From contig NC_064655.1 in assembly GCF_001723175.1 (NCBI RefSeq), positions 3,658,001 to 3,722,000 of the forward strand: a stretch of 64,000 bases of DNA. The letters run 5' to 3'. The position numbers were made by a program, and so were the translations under genes. Source of the DNA: Penicillium oxalicum (lineage: Eukaryota; Ascomycota; Eurotiomycetes; Eurotiales; Aspergillaceae). Below are positions 47,801 to 59,231 of the stretch, piece by piece (positions within the stretch are counted from its first letter, which is position 1; every line of letters begins with the position of its first letter). Under the pieces are notes generated by a model that saw only the letters and a list, made by a program, of their open reading frames with translations, was not told where the DNA came from and searched no databases.

Positions 47801-49204
47801 ACGTAGTTAGAACTTTGAAGGACTACGGGTGGTTGTGGGCCGCCCGTACGCAGGATATATATGTCTCCCGCCGAGTCACCGACTACAATTATGGAACTTT
47901 TCCAGTCGCATCTGGCATAGGAGTAAGAACCTATGCCTCCTATGCCTCCAGTTTCATATCAGGTGACGAGATCAAATGGAAGTAGGGACACATCACTACT
48001 GGGACGGGAGCTCTCGTAGGTGGACTCGATCTTTTGAAACACGTCCTATGTTTAATACATGGAAGAGCAAGGCAAACTCATATGGATGACGTCGGTGTCA
48101 TGCCCAGAATAGTAGGTAGGGGTTAGGTCAGGATGCGATTGATATACGGGTGTCACTCTCGACGCAGAAACTCATGTGTAATGTAAGGTTCTAGATATCC
48201 ACGTGCCTGGCCCCCCAGATGGATATTTCCCGTCGAGGCTAAGCTCCTTCTGCAGCTGTCCGTTCTGGCCCGTTCTTCCCCACGTCCCCATAAGGTTATC
48301 TAGTACTTGGGTACCTAGGTAGGTACCTCTGAGGCAGAGTAGGAGTATCCTTCTGCGTGAGTAAGCTGACCCCGGGCAACAACCCGCAGGTCGCGGGTTT
48401 GATTGGTTGGTAAATTTGAAACAGGACGTGTATCCATATGATACTATGGATCATCATCTACTATCACGTTAATCATCACATGAACTGTCATGCACTTCAG
48501 CATGGCCTAGGTATCTGGTTGCGAAACACATGACGATTTCGCACTGTGCGGGTTTAGTACCACACAGAGTCAACGTCAGGTGATCCTGTCTACAGAGATC
48601 GGTAGATAGCCAAGTCAATGCAATCACTATGTATTGTGGGTATTGATATAAAATGCCTGGCGATGCACTCGCAAAGGCCAACTATAAGAGAACAGAATGC
48701 TGAGACACAGCTTGGGACGGTCTTCGAGCACAGTGCCCAGAGACCATGTCGCACCACAATGGGAAAAGTCCATGTGGGCTGTGGAGGGGGAAAGTGATCA
48801 CTGCCACCCGGAAAATGCGTCGGGCATGACACGAGGGTGGCTGCGGCCAGGTTGGAAGTGGCACCGGCTAGAGAAGACTTGTGAACAGCACACTTGGCCG
48901 CCATCCTAAGGAGAGCACGTCCAACAGAAATCACCAGCGAGCCCGGACAAAACAATGCGTAACGTAAGTCAGGAGGGGCAAGGAATGGGTCAGTCATACC
49001 ACAAGCCAGGTGGTTACTGATGCACAAGAAGTATATGACTAAAAAGGTATAGATGCAAGTCAAGTATGCTCGGCCAAAGAAGAAAAGTGGCCAAGTAAAA
49101 GAGATCACTCAACGCAGTGAGCACGCTGCTTTGCGACTCTTCACGCAGCTTGCATTCTCTTCATGTAAGAGAAAGACAAGGACAAACAATCCGCCGAGAA
49201 TGAT
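44895..49204. other. Long gene-poor region (4.3 kb)
   Basis: This lies between the carboxylase start and the nudE stop. It includes the carboxylase promoter, several T- or A-runs (45331-45352, 46290-46301, 46385-46394) and scattered GGTACC/TACCTAGGTA-type sequences at 47280-47370 and 48300-48330. Frames of 100-140 codons exist (for example 45311-45820, 46506-46937, 47206-47556) but none shows a family or a convincing exon. I cannot support a gene; a non-coding RNA is possible but unproven. Confidence 0.5.
45177..45216 (-). promoter_or_regulatory. CT-rich block upstream of the carboxylase gene
   Basis: The plus strand is almost pure purine here (GGAGAGGGAGAAGG and further GA-rich sequence), so the coding strand of the carboxylase gene carries a pyrimidine tract about 280-320 bp before its ATG. 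CT-rich stretches near the transcription start are common in strongly expressed fungal genes. The role here is inferred. Confidence 0.35.
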
Positions 49205-51053
49205 TCAGAAGGTCTCTCCAAGATCAGTCTGTTTCCGTCCCAGCGGCGGAGGCATTGCTCCTGGGCCGATGCTAGTCTTGAAACTGCGGGGTGTCGGGAT
49301 GGCGGACATGCCGCTTGTTGTGCGCTTCTTGATTCCACTCACAGTGGCCGAGATGGATGGTCGTCTGATGTCGTTAGGAACGCGGGACACCGTGGGCGTC
49401 GGTAGGTCATGATCTTCGTCAATATTAGACATACTGCCCACGGATGGCGTCTGTCCATTGTGGTTGCTCAGAGAAGATCGCGGTCGGCGGCCCTCCGTCA
49501 GGGGATTGGTGGAATAGTGGCCGAGAGGGGTTTTGGCACCAGGACGGCTCGACCGACTCTCAGGGCGTCCGACTGGGACACCGGAGTGGACGCTCTGGCT
49601 GAAAGAGCCACGGCTCGAGTAGCTTGTTCGACTACTGGGCCGACTATCACCCGTGCGAGCCCCGCCGGACTGGCGGCTTTGTGAAGGGTGCGAGGGGTTG
49701 CCTTCACTGTCTCGAACTGACGAACCGTAGCTACTCCCACTCATACGCTTGCGGGAATTTTTATGCCCATTAATCGAGGAAGGAACTGGACTATCCCCCA
49801 TCACCGAGCCTTGGCGGGAGCGAGGTGATCCACGAGAAGAAGTTTCAGAGGGGGCGGGCAGGCGAGATCGGGCTGACTGGACACGCTCCTCCAACTTCTG
49901 CATTTTGCCGATCAGTCCACGAATCTGGTAGAGCGACCCGGATTTGGGAAGTGGCGGCGGCCTTGAGGTAGTCGATCGGGATAGGCTGTTTCGAGAAGAG
50001 TACGACACGGACGGGGTGGAGCGACTGGCATTGCTATAGCCGCTCGTGCTAAACGCAAGAGAGGCGGCGCGCGCGTGCGGAGCAGGACGGGTTGGTTGTG
50101 TTCGGGCGTTGTGAATCGTTCGCGAATTGACCGGCTCAGCACCGGTCGCTCTGGTCCGGGGGAACGTAGGAGTGGCGTTGATAGATCGGCGAAAGTTCGC
50201 AGAGGCTTCTGAGATAGGTGGAGAGGGCGGCGTTGCGGTCGATGCGGCCAGCGTCGATTTGGCTGGGGGTGTGGCGAACACTGGTGACGAGGTATTCACG
50301 CCACCAGGAGAACGATCGAATATCTCCAAAGGTTGTGGGGTTGACGGGCTGCGGTACAAAGGCGTGGGCTTGCGACGACGATAACCGAGGCCTTCAGTGT
50401 TTCGCAATTTTTCTTGGATGATCTCGGCCTCGACCTTAAGATCCGACAACTCGTCTCGCAACCGCTGGTTGTCAATTCGCAGACTCTCTCGCTCAAGTTC
50501 CCCACTTCTGATTTCTTCCTCCAACAGGACGCCCCGCTCGATCGCGACGTTGTATTTGGACTCCAAGTCCTCCAGGGACGAAGTGGTGTTTCGAGCTTGA
50601 CGCTCATAGTCGTCATTGACAACTTCGATATCACGTAGCTTCAATTGTAAAGTCCGATTGGTGTCACGTAGGGATGTAATTTCCTTTTGCAACGTATTTT
50701 GTGCGTTATTTGCCTCGGTCTTGGACTGCTTGTATTTGGTCTGCGTTTCAAATCAATCAGCATCTGGGTATGTGGCCCTCATCTCTCGAAGGTGCAAGCT
50801 CACGACGAGCACATACCTTCCACTCATCTACCTCGTAGCGGAGGTTATCGACTTTCTCCCGCAACTGTCGCTCCCGCTTCTCCTTGTCTTCCATTTCTTT
50901 TTCCATCTCCGCCTCCAACTCGGTGCTGGAAAGCTGGAAATCATGGAGTTCTTCCTGGATCGACTCATATTGCGCTTTGTACCACTCGATCGTGTACTCC
51001 GCGGGACTATTGGCACCTTGGCCTTTGGAAGGTGAATCGTCGGCGGCCGGCAT
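49205..51053 (-). CDS. nudE: NUDE family protein, dynein/LIS1 pathway
   Basis: Homologue of Aspergillus NUDE (vertebrate NDE1/NDEL1), which binds LIS1/NUDF and dynein at microtubule plus ends and is needed for nuclear migration along hyphae. Two exons with an intron at 50741-50816 give 590 residues, close to the known fungal size. The ATG at 51053 starts MPAADDSPSK; an upstream in-frame codon is GTG and is ignored. Residues about 25-200 form a long coiled coil starting YTIEWYKAQYESIQEELHDF, the LIS1-binding block. The rest is Ser/Pro/Arg-rich and probably disordered, with a short helix RGLIGKMQKLEERVQSARSR near 350 and a basic tail (GIKKRTTSGMSAIPTPRSFK). Confidence 0.93.
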
Positions 51054-53157
51054 CCTTGCTACCGCGTTGGGCACCGGACGGGCCGCAAGACCAAGACAAA
51101 CAACACCACGGGCAAGGGAACGATTGTCACAAGCGCAAGACAGGTCTGAGGGAGAACAGATCCCCAGACTTCTGGATCAGGACCGTCGAATCACAGACTC
51201 ATGGGCTGGCGGTGGCTGGTTTCTTCGACTTGAGGCACCTCCGTTGTTGATAAGAGCCCCTCAGCGAGGCGGTGACGCAGGCTGATCGGGACGTTCATGC
51301 AGCACCCTCCACCGAGAGAGTAAGGCAGTAGGGCCGAGGCCGCAAAATGGCGCAGAGCGACACCTACCAAACTAACCTCACCTTGCGGTAAGAGGACGCG
51401 AACAGGGTGATCGCACGACTCTCCGGTGGAAGGTGATTGTTGTCGCAAAGCGGCGCGGGACTGATTAGATCGGGTGAGGAGTGTTGATGTTGCGCTGCGG
51501 TCGTCAGGGGGCCACCAGGACGCTATCCTGCTTCTGGAAGGACTCGTCCAATGCTCCCCTCACCGCCCAGCGCTACCCAGCGCCCGTCACAGGCGTCTTG
51601 GGCTGCGCTTCTCAACCACCGTAGACAATCGTAAACCGCCGTCCATCTCCTTCCTCCAACGAATAGAAATAGACCTGGAGTCAAGCGAGAGGGATGAGTA
51701 CTGAGGATTCGAAGCGGCTACTACACTTTACTAGGAATTCGCGGCTGATGTGGTAATCTTAGCTGCTAGGTGTCTCTGTCTGTTCTGGTCTCACTTCTTG
51801 GAGGCCCAACACGGGCGGTGTTGCTGCCGTGACCAGGCATGTTCTACGTGTTGCGTGCGCCTGGAGCCAGGAGCCAAGCAACAGTCAACCTCGCCAGTCG
51901 ATTGGGGAACCGGGAACTTGGGTTAAGATGAGATCTACATCAATAAGCTAAGACGCAAATCGTACCTACATACTTTGTCATGTTACCACCTCACCTGTGA
52001 CGCAGTTGCGGCCAACCATCTACTCCGTGAAAGATGCGCGAATCCTTTCCTCCCACACCTTGAAGGGAGACGAAGTCGACTTGAATTGCTCTTTCAGAGT
52101 TTGTGCAGATATTTCCACCGAATTCTGACTACCGCCTTCAAGCCGATCTAATGGACACTGCCCGAACCTACCTACCCCATGTGGAAGTCACCGCATACCA
52201 CTCGGCAAGAGACCGAGGTTCATGCATAAAGAAGCTATGAATCCTTTAAAGTCAGGAGGGATTCAGGCATTCCGCACTCTGCTCTCGGTAGAATCGTAAC
52301 ATGAAGTGGAGAATGAGGAAGTCTTCTGGGCTCCGCTCTTCAGGAGTAGTCCCCGTCCGATACACCAAGGATGGGAAGCACTCCCGGTTTGGCGCCATGT
52401 ACTTTACTTACCAGTAGTAGATGTCTGTTTATATTCAGGCCAACACCCAAGACGGTTCCGGTTCGACCGAGAGTGGAATTCAGTGACAGGGTTGAATGTG
52501 CAAGTTCCACATATCAGACCGCCTGGCGTAAGTCAGCGAGCAAAATGCCATTTCTGCCGCCCTGATAGCCGTGGGGTCGACTTCGAAGGGACGTCCTCCT
52601 TGTGGAGGTTCTGTGTGTGTTGTGTACACTTTGTACATCGTCTCCGAACGGCACCTCCAGCGCGCAATCCCGAAGAATCCGCATTCGCGTTCGGTCGGGA
52701 TCCACTTTCTAAACTCCGACCAGCCCTGAGATCCAACTCAGCCGCGAGATCTCCAGGTCTCGTCGGAGCTGTGTTTCTGGGGTAATCCCGTGTTGTCTCG
52801 ACCTGGCCATCTACGGCCGATCTTGCTTCCTCATCGTTTAGGTGAGTTTGACCTGGAGCTTGTCTTTATGCACGTCCTCCCCACGTATCGGATTATCTTC
52901 CACGTGGTCTGCTCCGTCTTTCCGTGCGCCGCCCTCGAGCTGTAGGCTATTCCCACGCACAAGACTTCGCACGGCTGATTCCCGTGGACATTGCTTCCAC
53001 GCACCTCTTTTATACTCTCCCTAGCTTCCCTTTCGAGGTCCACTCGCGCAATACGAACAATCCAGGACGGTGCGACGAAGATGCGGAAGATATGCTCACA
53101 ACCTTCTCGATAAACAGATTTCAGCCAGGGACTGTGGACCGTCCCTCGTCTTCCAGC
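51054..53157. other. Divergent intergenic region (nudE and FAR1-isochorismatase gene)
   Basis: About 2.1 kb carrying both promoters and 5' leaders. Frames at 52306-52785 and 52924-53157 have no recognisable content; the latter lies just upstream of the chosen start and could only extend it. No RNA gene or repeat is seen. Confidence 0.5.
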
Positions 53158-54561
53158 ATGGCGGATCCGTCTGACCTGAACCTGGACGCGCCCAGTGACC
53201 TCCAGGACATTCCTGACTTGGCCATGCAATTGATCCCCCCACCCGAGGGCACGTATCCAGATAAGTGAGTTTCCCTCCCCTTGGGCCGTTCGAACTGGCT
53301 TCGCTGCTGACCGGGTCCTTCGCAGGGCCTCTCTCCTCACGGCGGTGCAAAATCATGGCAAAGCCCACGGCTACAACGTGGTCGTCAAATCATCGAGCAC
53401 ACCCACAGAGAAAAAACCCGGTCGAACGGCAAAAGTGTGGTTGCGATGCGACCGTGGTGGGCACTATCGGCCTCGAAACGGTCTGACCGAGGAAACGCGC
53501 AAACGCCGCCGAACGTCTCGCTTGATGGACTGTCCCTTTATGCTCGTCGCGGCCGGCTCGCCAGGAATTTGGACATTGACGGTTCTGAATCCCACCCATA
53601 ATCACGGACCGATCGCGGAAAAGCCTCGCCAGCCTCCTCACCACAAGGTGCGAAAAGGCCAGCTGCCTGCAACACCTTACGACTGGCCACACGATTGTAC
53701 CTTCACCCCCTACACCACCGCACTCGTGATCATAGACATGCAGAAAGACTGTAAGTTGCTTTGACGATCTCGGGCGTGACGAAAGACGTGCGGCGCCGAG
53801 GGTCGGTAACTAATAATTGTCTCTTTGATCTAGTCTGTGCTGTTGGTGGATACATGCACTACCAGGGCTACGACATCTCTGCCGCCCAGGCACTGATTCC
53901 CAGGCTGCAACGACTTCTACAGATATTCCGGTCTGCCGGTTTCCCAGTCTATCACACTCGTGAAGGTCAGTGGATCTCGTCTAAACTCTTGCATCACCGA
54001 ATTTCCCTTTGAACATAGAAAAAAAAGTTGACCGAAGTCCCTGCAACAGGTCATCGGCCAGATTTGTCCACGCTATCTAGTCGAGAGGCGTATCGCTCCC
54101 GCAATAATGCCACTGGTCTTGGGATTGGATCTCAAGGCCCCATGGGCCGCCTGCTCATCCGTGGCGAGATGGGTCACGATATTGTTGATGAACTACGACC
54201 CCTCCCTGATGAACCTGTTGTTGACAAGCCAGGACGCGGGGCTTTCGCATACACTGACTTTGAACTGCTCCTTCGGAATAAAAACATCAAAAACCTCGTA
54301 ATAGCTGGCGTCACGACGGATGTGTGCGTTTCCACCACCATGCGGGAGGCAAACGACCGTGGGTTTGATTGCCTGCTACTGGATGACGGTGCAGCTGCAG
54401 CCGAGGCTTCTCTGCACACCTCGACGGTCGAGTCGGTCAAAATGGAAGGCGGCATCTTCGGAGCTGTGGGTAGACTCGAGGATGTGATACAAGCCGTGGA
54501 GAATTTTAAGCTGGCGACATCGAAGAAGCAAGGGTCGCAAGGGTCACAGGTCACAGGTTGA
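53158..54561 (+). CDS. FAR1-type DNA-binding domain fused to isochorismatase-family hydrolase
   Basis: Four exons with introns at 53265-53325, 53751-53833 and 53966-54049 give 391 residues. Residues about 37-135 form a FAR1/WRKY-GCM1-like zinc-binding domain: VVKSSSTPTEKKPGRTAKVW, then Cys77, Cys105 and the HNH pair His127/His129. From about 160 the same exon continues without a break into an isochorismatase-type hydrolase. Its triad is Asp173 (LVIIDMQKDF), Lys281 (VVDKPGRGAF) and Cys314 (GVTTDVCV). EGHRPDLSTL and GPMGRLLIRGEMGHDIVDEL closely match the hydrolase half of the fusion at 31.7-34.0 kb, so the two are relatives. Because exon 2 spans both domains, the fusion does not depend on the intron calls. 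Either a DNA-bound enzyme or a regulator using a retired enzyme fold is conceivable; the intact triad favours activity. Confidence 0.85.
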
Positions 54562-55032
54562 ATCGGGCATTCAACCTCTCAACGGTGACCAAATTTTGAG
54601 CGCGCAAGATCTGCTAGGCCCTTGTTAAGAATAGGGCCAGCTCAGTGAGGCATTTTGAATTCATGGCGAAGGCGTTGACACACTTCTTCCACGGGCTAGG
54701 TTCGGGCCCTCTGCATTTTCAAACGACCTTTGCAGAGCATGCTGAATGATTTCGAACTTTCGGGCCATTGTTGATAGCTTTTTCTTTATTGTTCCTGGGT
54801 TGCAACACTTAGCATTACGTGAGTGTGGCATTGGGCGTTGTTAAATTATTTGATTTCTGGGGTATCATTAAGAGGTCACAAACAAGCAGCACGAGACAAA
54901 ACTCAAGGGAACCAGTTCGTCTGCTCGATCAAATGGAAATTAGAATCACAGATCTTTCGCGTCACGTGAGGCTGCAAGAGATAATGGGCGAGTAGAAAGT
55001 GACTCCTGAACGGCCACGCTGATGCATGCAAG
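54562..55032. other. Intergenic between convergent genes
   Basis: About 0.5 kb between the stop of the FAR1-isochorismatase gene and the stop of trs20. Probably 3' UTRs; nothing else recognised. Confidence 0.55.
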
Positions 55033-55702
55033 TCACAGCCACTTCTTGCCTGCTGCCGTAACTCGCGTCCTAAACACTGGACTTCGAATTTCCATGCCCT
55101 GTTTGTAGAATGGACTCATTGCCGTCTTGACATAGTTTTCGTAGACTTCAGTCATAAACTGACGAACAGCCTCCTCTGTCTGCGGCGAGGTTGGATTCGC
55201 GGCGATCGAACTGGTGGAGCCCCGGGCAAGATTGCCGGACGATCCCAACAGTGACGACGCTCCAAGCCCACTGCTCCCACCTGAGTTTGGAAGCTGTGGG
55301 GGTTGATGGAGAAGAAGAAAACGTGCACCACTAGGGGTTAAAAATGCGGAGATATACGCCGCGGCTGGAGGATATGTGTCGACATGCTTCAGGTACCTGG
55401 AGCTAGTGGATTAGAGAACTGTTTCGTGAAGCCGACAAGAGCGGTAGTCGTTTGCGAGAAGGAAAGAATAATAGTAACCGGGCATTCTGAGTGCAGCCCG
55501 ATTAGACTCACATAGCCCCATTTGTCCATTGAGCCTCTTCAACAATGTCCAGGCTGGAGTGGATGATGAACTGATTCATGTACTGAGCTGTGTCGGGGAA
55601 GCGGAATCGCGCAATGCCATCGCCGCCACTTTTTGATGTACCGAACGCAATGTTGAAGACCGGTGTATCCGTTGGAGATAGAATAGTGAAGTAGTACGAC
55701 AT
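55033..55702 (-). CDS. trs20: TRAPP complex subunit Trs20/sedlin (TRAPPC2)
   Basis: Core subunit of the TRAPP tethering complexes that activate Ypt/Rab GTPases in ER-to-Golgi traffic and autophagy. Two exons with an intron at 55397-55511 (branch CTCTAAT) give 184 residues. The N-terminus MSYYFTILSPTDTPVFNIAF, the block QFIIHSSLDIVEEAQW and the C-terminal FMTEVYENYVKTAMSPFY are sedlin hallmarks (longin fold). It is longer than the usual 140 residues because of a Ser/Gly-rich loop at about 107-140, seemingly a lineage-specific insertion. It is divergent from the NSRP1-like gene, sharing a 371-bp promoter. Confidence 0.94.
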
Positions 55703-56073
55703 GGTGCAAAATTCGTATTGTTTTGAAAATCAAGAGCTACTTCCATCGGAGGATATGGATCTCTCTGCCGCGGAGGTCTACCGGAGATTGTCACGTGGTT
55801 GATAAGGAGCTCCCGCTGGACATGTTGACCCACGTCTCCTTGGAAGTGCCCGCCCACTCCAGCGAGGGAAAAGTGACCGTATTAGCCATGACCGAATCAG
55901 TCACATGACGTACTGATAACAGGACGTGTCCGTTATCGCCATGTCGCAACTTTTGGATTTGGCTGCACACAGTCCACTGTCACATGGAGCTCAGGCTCAT
56001 TTGAATAACCCATCGGATATCCGTCCATCGCCTCAAAGCCTCAAGTGCGCAAAGCTTCTCGGGTGTGTACGAA
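55703..56073. promoter_or_regulatory. Short bidirectional promoter (trs20 and NSRP1-like gene)
   Basis: 371 bp separate the two divergent ATGs. It contains a palindromic CACGTG E-box at 55792-55797, a nearby TGATAAGG, and a CACATG/TGACGT-like stretch around 55900. These are candidate sites for a bHLH or bZIP factor; binding is inferred. Confidence 0.5.
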
Positions 56074-57420
56074 ATGGCGCGCCCCTTTTCAGCTGGTCTG
56101 AACATGGTGGCGAAAAATTCGGCCGGATCGAAGCCTGGCGAGAAGCGCAAGAAGAATGTTTTCGACGACGACTCCGCAGACGAAGGCGAAGGTAATGACG
56201 GAACGATTGAGGTGTCAACAATTGGTGGCTTGGATGCGCCTCTACAACAATCAATACGGTCCACGGATGATGGCCCCCCTCTGAAGCGGAAGATGCAATT
56301 AGAGCCAGCCAGCAAACCGGGCGCGAAACCGTTAAATAAGGCTTCCATATTTGCCCAGGATGAAGAGGAAGACGAGAATAAAGAGAAAGAGCGTCAAGGG
56401 GAAGTGCGTTTTGGACTGAACGAGTCACGGTCGACAAAGCCTACCACGGGCCCGGAGAAAGACTTTACCAACCTATCGGCGTTACATAGCAGCAAAAAGC
56501 ATGCCAAAGAAGCTGAAGAACTCGACCCCTCAATATACTCCTACGATGCTGTCTACGATAGCCTACACGCCAAGTCGAAAAAGGTCACGACGGTCAACAC
56601 TAGCGAAGGGCCCAAATACATGACGAATTTGCTCCGTAGCGCCGAGATCCGAAAGCGCGACCAGACCCGCGCACGCGATCGTCAGCTAGCCAAGGAACGC
56701 GAAGCTGAGGGAGATGAGTTCGCGGATAAGGAAAGCTTCGTCACAAGCGCTTACAAGGCACAACAGGAAGAGCTGCGCAAAATGGAAGAGGAAGAGAAGC
56801 GCCGTGAAATGGAAGAGGAAGAGCGGCGGAGAAAGAACGGCGGCGCCGGTATGGTCGGCTTCTACCGAGATGTTCTTTCGCGAGGCGAGGCTCAACACGA
56901 GGAAGCCGTGAAAGCTGCCGAGGAAGCTGCCCGCCGGGTCAAAGCCAGTGAGGCAGTTGATGACTCGATGCAATCCTCTGGAGAGAAGACTGAGGCGGAG
57001 ATTGCGGAGGAGCTCAAGGCCCGTGGCGCTCAGATTGCCATCAACGACGAAGGCCAGGTGGTCGACAAGCGCCAGCTATTGTCTGCTGGGCTGAACGTGG
57101 CGCCAAAGCCTAAGGCTGCACCTGCCTCTACATCAACAGCTACGGGCTTCCGGCCAGGTTCTGGGCGACCAAGCAGCGTTCATGCCAGGCTCCACGGTGG
57201 TCGTGCTGCTCAGCGGGCTCGTCAAACAGAGATGATCGCGCAGCAATTGGAAGAGCAAGCCAGGCGAGAGGAGGAGGCCGAGGCTTTGCGGCAGAAGAAA
57301 ATTGCCGAGAAGGTACGGAGCCGGAAGACTGCAACTGATGTCTCTAGCGCGAAGGAACGATACCTGGCGAGAAAGAGAGAGCGAGAAGAGGCAGCTGCGA
57401 ATGGGAAAGTTGGGAAATGA
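56074..57420 (+). CDS. NSRP1-domain protein (nuclear speckle splicing regulator-like, DUF2040)
   Basis: One intronless frame of 448 residues. The ATG at 56074 (MARPFSAGLNM) is chosen; the frame further upstream offers only GTG. Residues about 160-290 match the NSRP1/CCDC55 N-terminal domain: LDPSIYSYDAVYDSLHAK, KYMTNLLRSAEIRKRDQTRA, ESFVTSAYKAQQEELRKMEE and GMVGFYRDVLSRGE. A long charged coiled coil covers much of the middle, and the C-terminus is another Glu/Lys/Arg helix. The animal member sits in nuclear speckles and influences alternative splicing; the fungal role is little known. The N-terminal RPFSxGLN start and the acidic stretch FDDDSADEGEGND are typical of fungal members as I recall them. 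Confidence 0.88.
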   Translation: MARPFSAGLNMVAKNSAGSKPGEKRKKNVFDDDSADEGEGNDGTIEVSTIGGLDAPLQQSIRSTDDGPPLKRKMQLEPASKPGAKPLNKASIFAQDEEEDENKEKERQGEVRFGLNESRSTKPTTGPEKDFTNLSALHSSKKHAKEAEELDPSIYSYDAVYDSLHAKSKKVTTVNTSEGPKYMTNLLRSAEIRKRDQTRARDRQLAKEREAEGDEFADKESFVTSAYKAQQEELRKMEEEEKRREMEEEERRRKNGGAGMVGFYRDVLSRGEAQHEEAVKAAEEAARRVKASEAVDDSMQSSGEKTEAEIAEELKARGAQIAINDEGQVVDKRQLLSAGLNVAPKPKAAPASTSTATGFRPGSGRPSSVHARLHGGRAAQRARQTEMIAQQLEEQARREEEAEALRQKKIAEKVRSRKTATDVSSAKERYLARKREREEAAANGKVGK

Positions 57421-59231
57421 TGTGAGGTAGTTCTTGTTAATGTATAGTAAAAACCAAGTTTTTTTTTTTCTCTGTACCATTGCGAGCCTTGTCTCGGGTA
57501 CGAACATTTCCGCGTTCAAGCACTGGACGGAATTTGCTTTCTCTGACATGAATGTTTGTCCCTTTACACTTTCAACAGATTCCCGTAAACTTTGCCCCTG
57601 CCATGAATCGAACCCATGACCCTCAGGGTTCCCATACAAATTTGTCTCGATGCTCGCCCCTCTCCCGTCGATGCTTGGGAATAGTATCACGATGATCGGT
57701 CCCTGAAAGGACGATTTGATAAAACATGCCTATGCAACATTTTTCTACAAAAACCAATATTTCAAGCTTGAAACATTGTAGATTAGCAATCAGTTATACC
57801 CACTTCCAAAAAAAATACCAAAAAAAATCTGGGGGTAGTACTAGACTATCCGACTTCCCACCCACTCAGCTTCTCGCAAGCACAACCGGCCATGTGAGCT
57901 CCACAAAGTTTGCTTCCTTGCACATCACTAGCCAGTCTGTCCATCTTGTGGTCCTCCCACCTGGGGTTCTCATCCCACTAGACTACGGTACTTGCGAGGC
58001 TTGATAGCATGGACTATCCCTCAATCTTAAGTTATCATCAGGTCTCAACAGTCAAATATACCGGGGAGACCTCCACACCAGCAACTGATCGGCGGTTAAG
58101 ATTAACAACTCGGGCATGCACACTGATATGTTCACTACCACAACTACTATGTGCCTCTATCGCAAAGCGTACCTAGCGACGCTCTCAACTCGAGGCAACG
58201 GTATTTCAATATTTCCAACCCTCACCACCGTCCCAAGAGGCATACTTTTGCCCCCTCACCCTCAATCTCCATGAGCTTTGAGCTTTCAAACCGCGTTCTT
58301 GAAACTTGTCATCTTTGTGTTGCTTACAGGCGTTGTATGTAAGTTGGCTACTGATTCTCACTTATTGCCCGCGTGTATGGGAGATTTCCCGCCCAACTTG
58401 ATTAAGCTTGTACATAGGTACCATTATACCCGGGGTTCCAGTTTGCGCTTTGCCTGGCCCATTGACATAACTGATGGATCAATACGGTATGGCGGGTGGT
58501 ATAAAGACAATCCCCCAATACTTGAACACCTCTAGTCAGCCTTGGAAGGTACGTCGATGGCGACTGAGTGCTAATTGACATTCAGGCAAGTGAGTATTGA
58601 ACCAGGAATTGTGGCTCATTGTATAAACCGTACAATCTGTTGAAAAGCTATATAAATGCGTATCTGAGGATACGGTTGGAGAATTGACCGAAGGGATAAA
58701 TAGTAAGGTGGACCAAGACGGTGTTTGGAGCCCAGGATATCCCGGATCAGTCTTTGTTAACTGAGTCTAGGTGAGTGGCAAAGCATGTGCACATGTCGCA
58801 GTATCGCGCATAGCACAACAAATTCCCGGGCTTAGAGCAGACCACTGTACTTGCTTCCGAGGAAAGCCAAACATAAAAAGGCCTGTAGAAATCACGACGT
58901 TGGGTGCCCGCCAAGAACTGTGCGGGCTGGCCGCAACCTCCAAGGGGACGTGCCAACCAGAGCCTCCAGCCTGGCCCGGGCGGACACTGCAGGATCAGTG
59001 GACTCAGAGTCACGAGACGGATCTCGTCACGGGGGCGTAACCGTCCACGCACGGTTGATGACTCATCACGCAATCGGAGAAACTCCCCCGATCAAACGCC
59101 GCTCGGGGGCTCGCTAAGCCGCCCCACCGAGGCCACACTTCCAATTTTGCACTCCTCACCACATCGAAAGAGACGTTTCGTCCCCTCGCAACACTTCGCA
59201 TCTCCCACATCATCGTCAACAATCATCCAAC
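57421..59231. other. Gene-poor interval and RPS30 promoter
   Basis: About 1.8 kb. A T-run at 57461-57470 follows the NSRP1-like stop. A TTCGATT sequence on the minus strand near 57605 looks like a tRNA T-loop but its stems do not form. The last 150 bp before RPS30 are pyrimidine-rich, as expected for a ribosomal protein promoter or leader. Confidence 0.5.

Noticed and set aside
57590..57665. tRNA-like T-loop (GGTTCGATTC) on the minus strand
   Set aside because: The T-stem does not pair properly and no matching acceptor strand or D-arm lies at the right distance.
58278..58535. Frame with a hydrophobic, signal-like start (85 codons)
   Set aside because: It begins with TTG, not ATG. No recognisable domain follows and composition downstream looks random.
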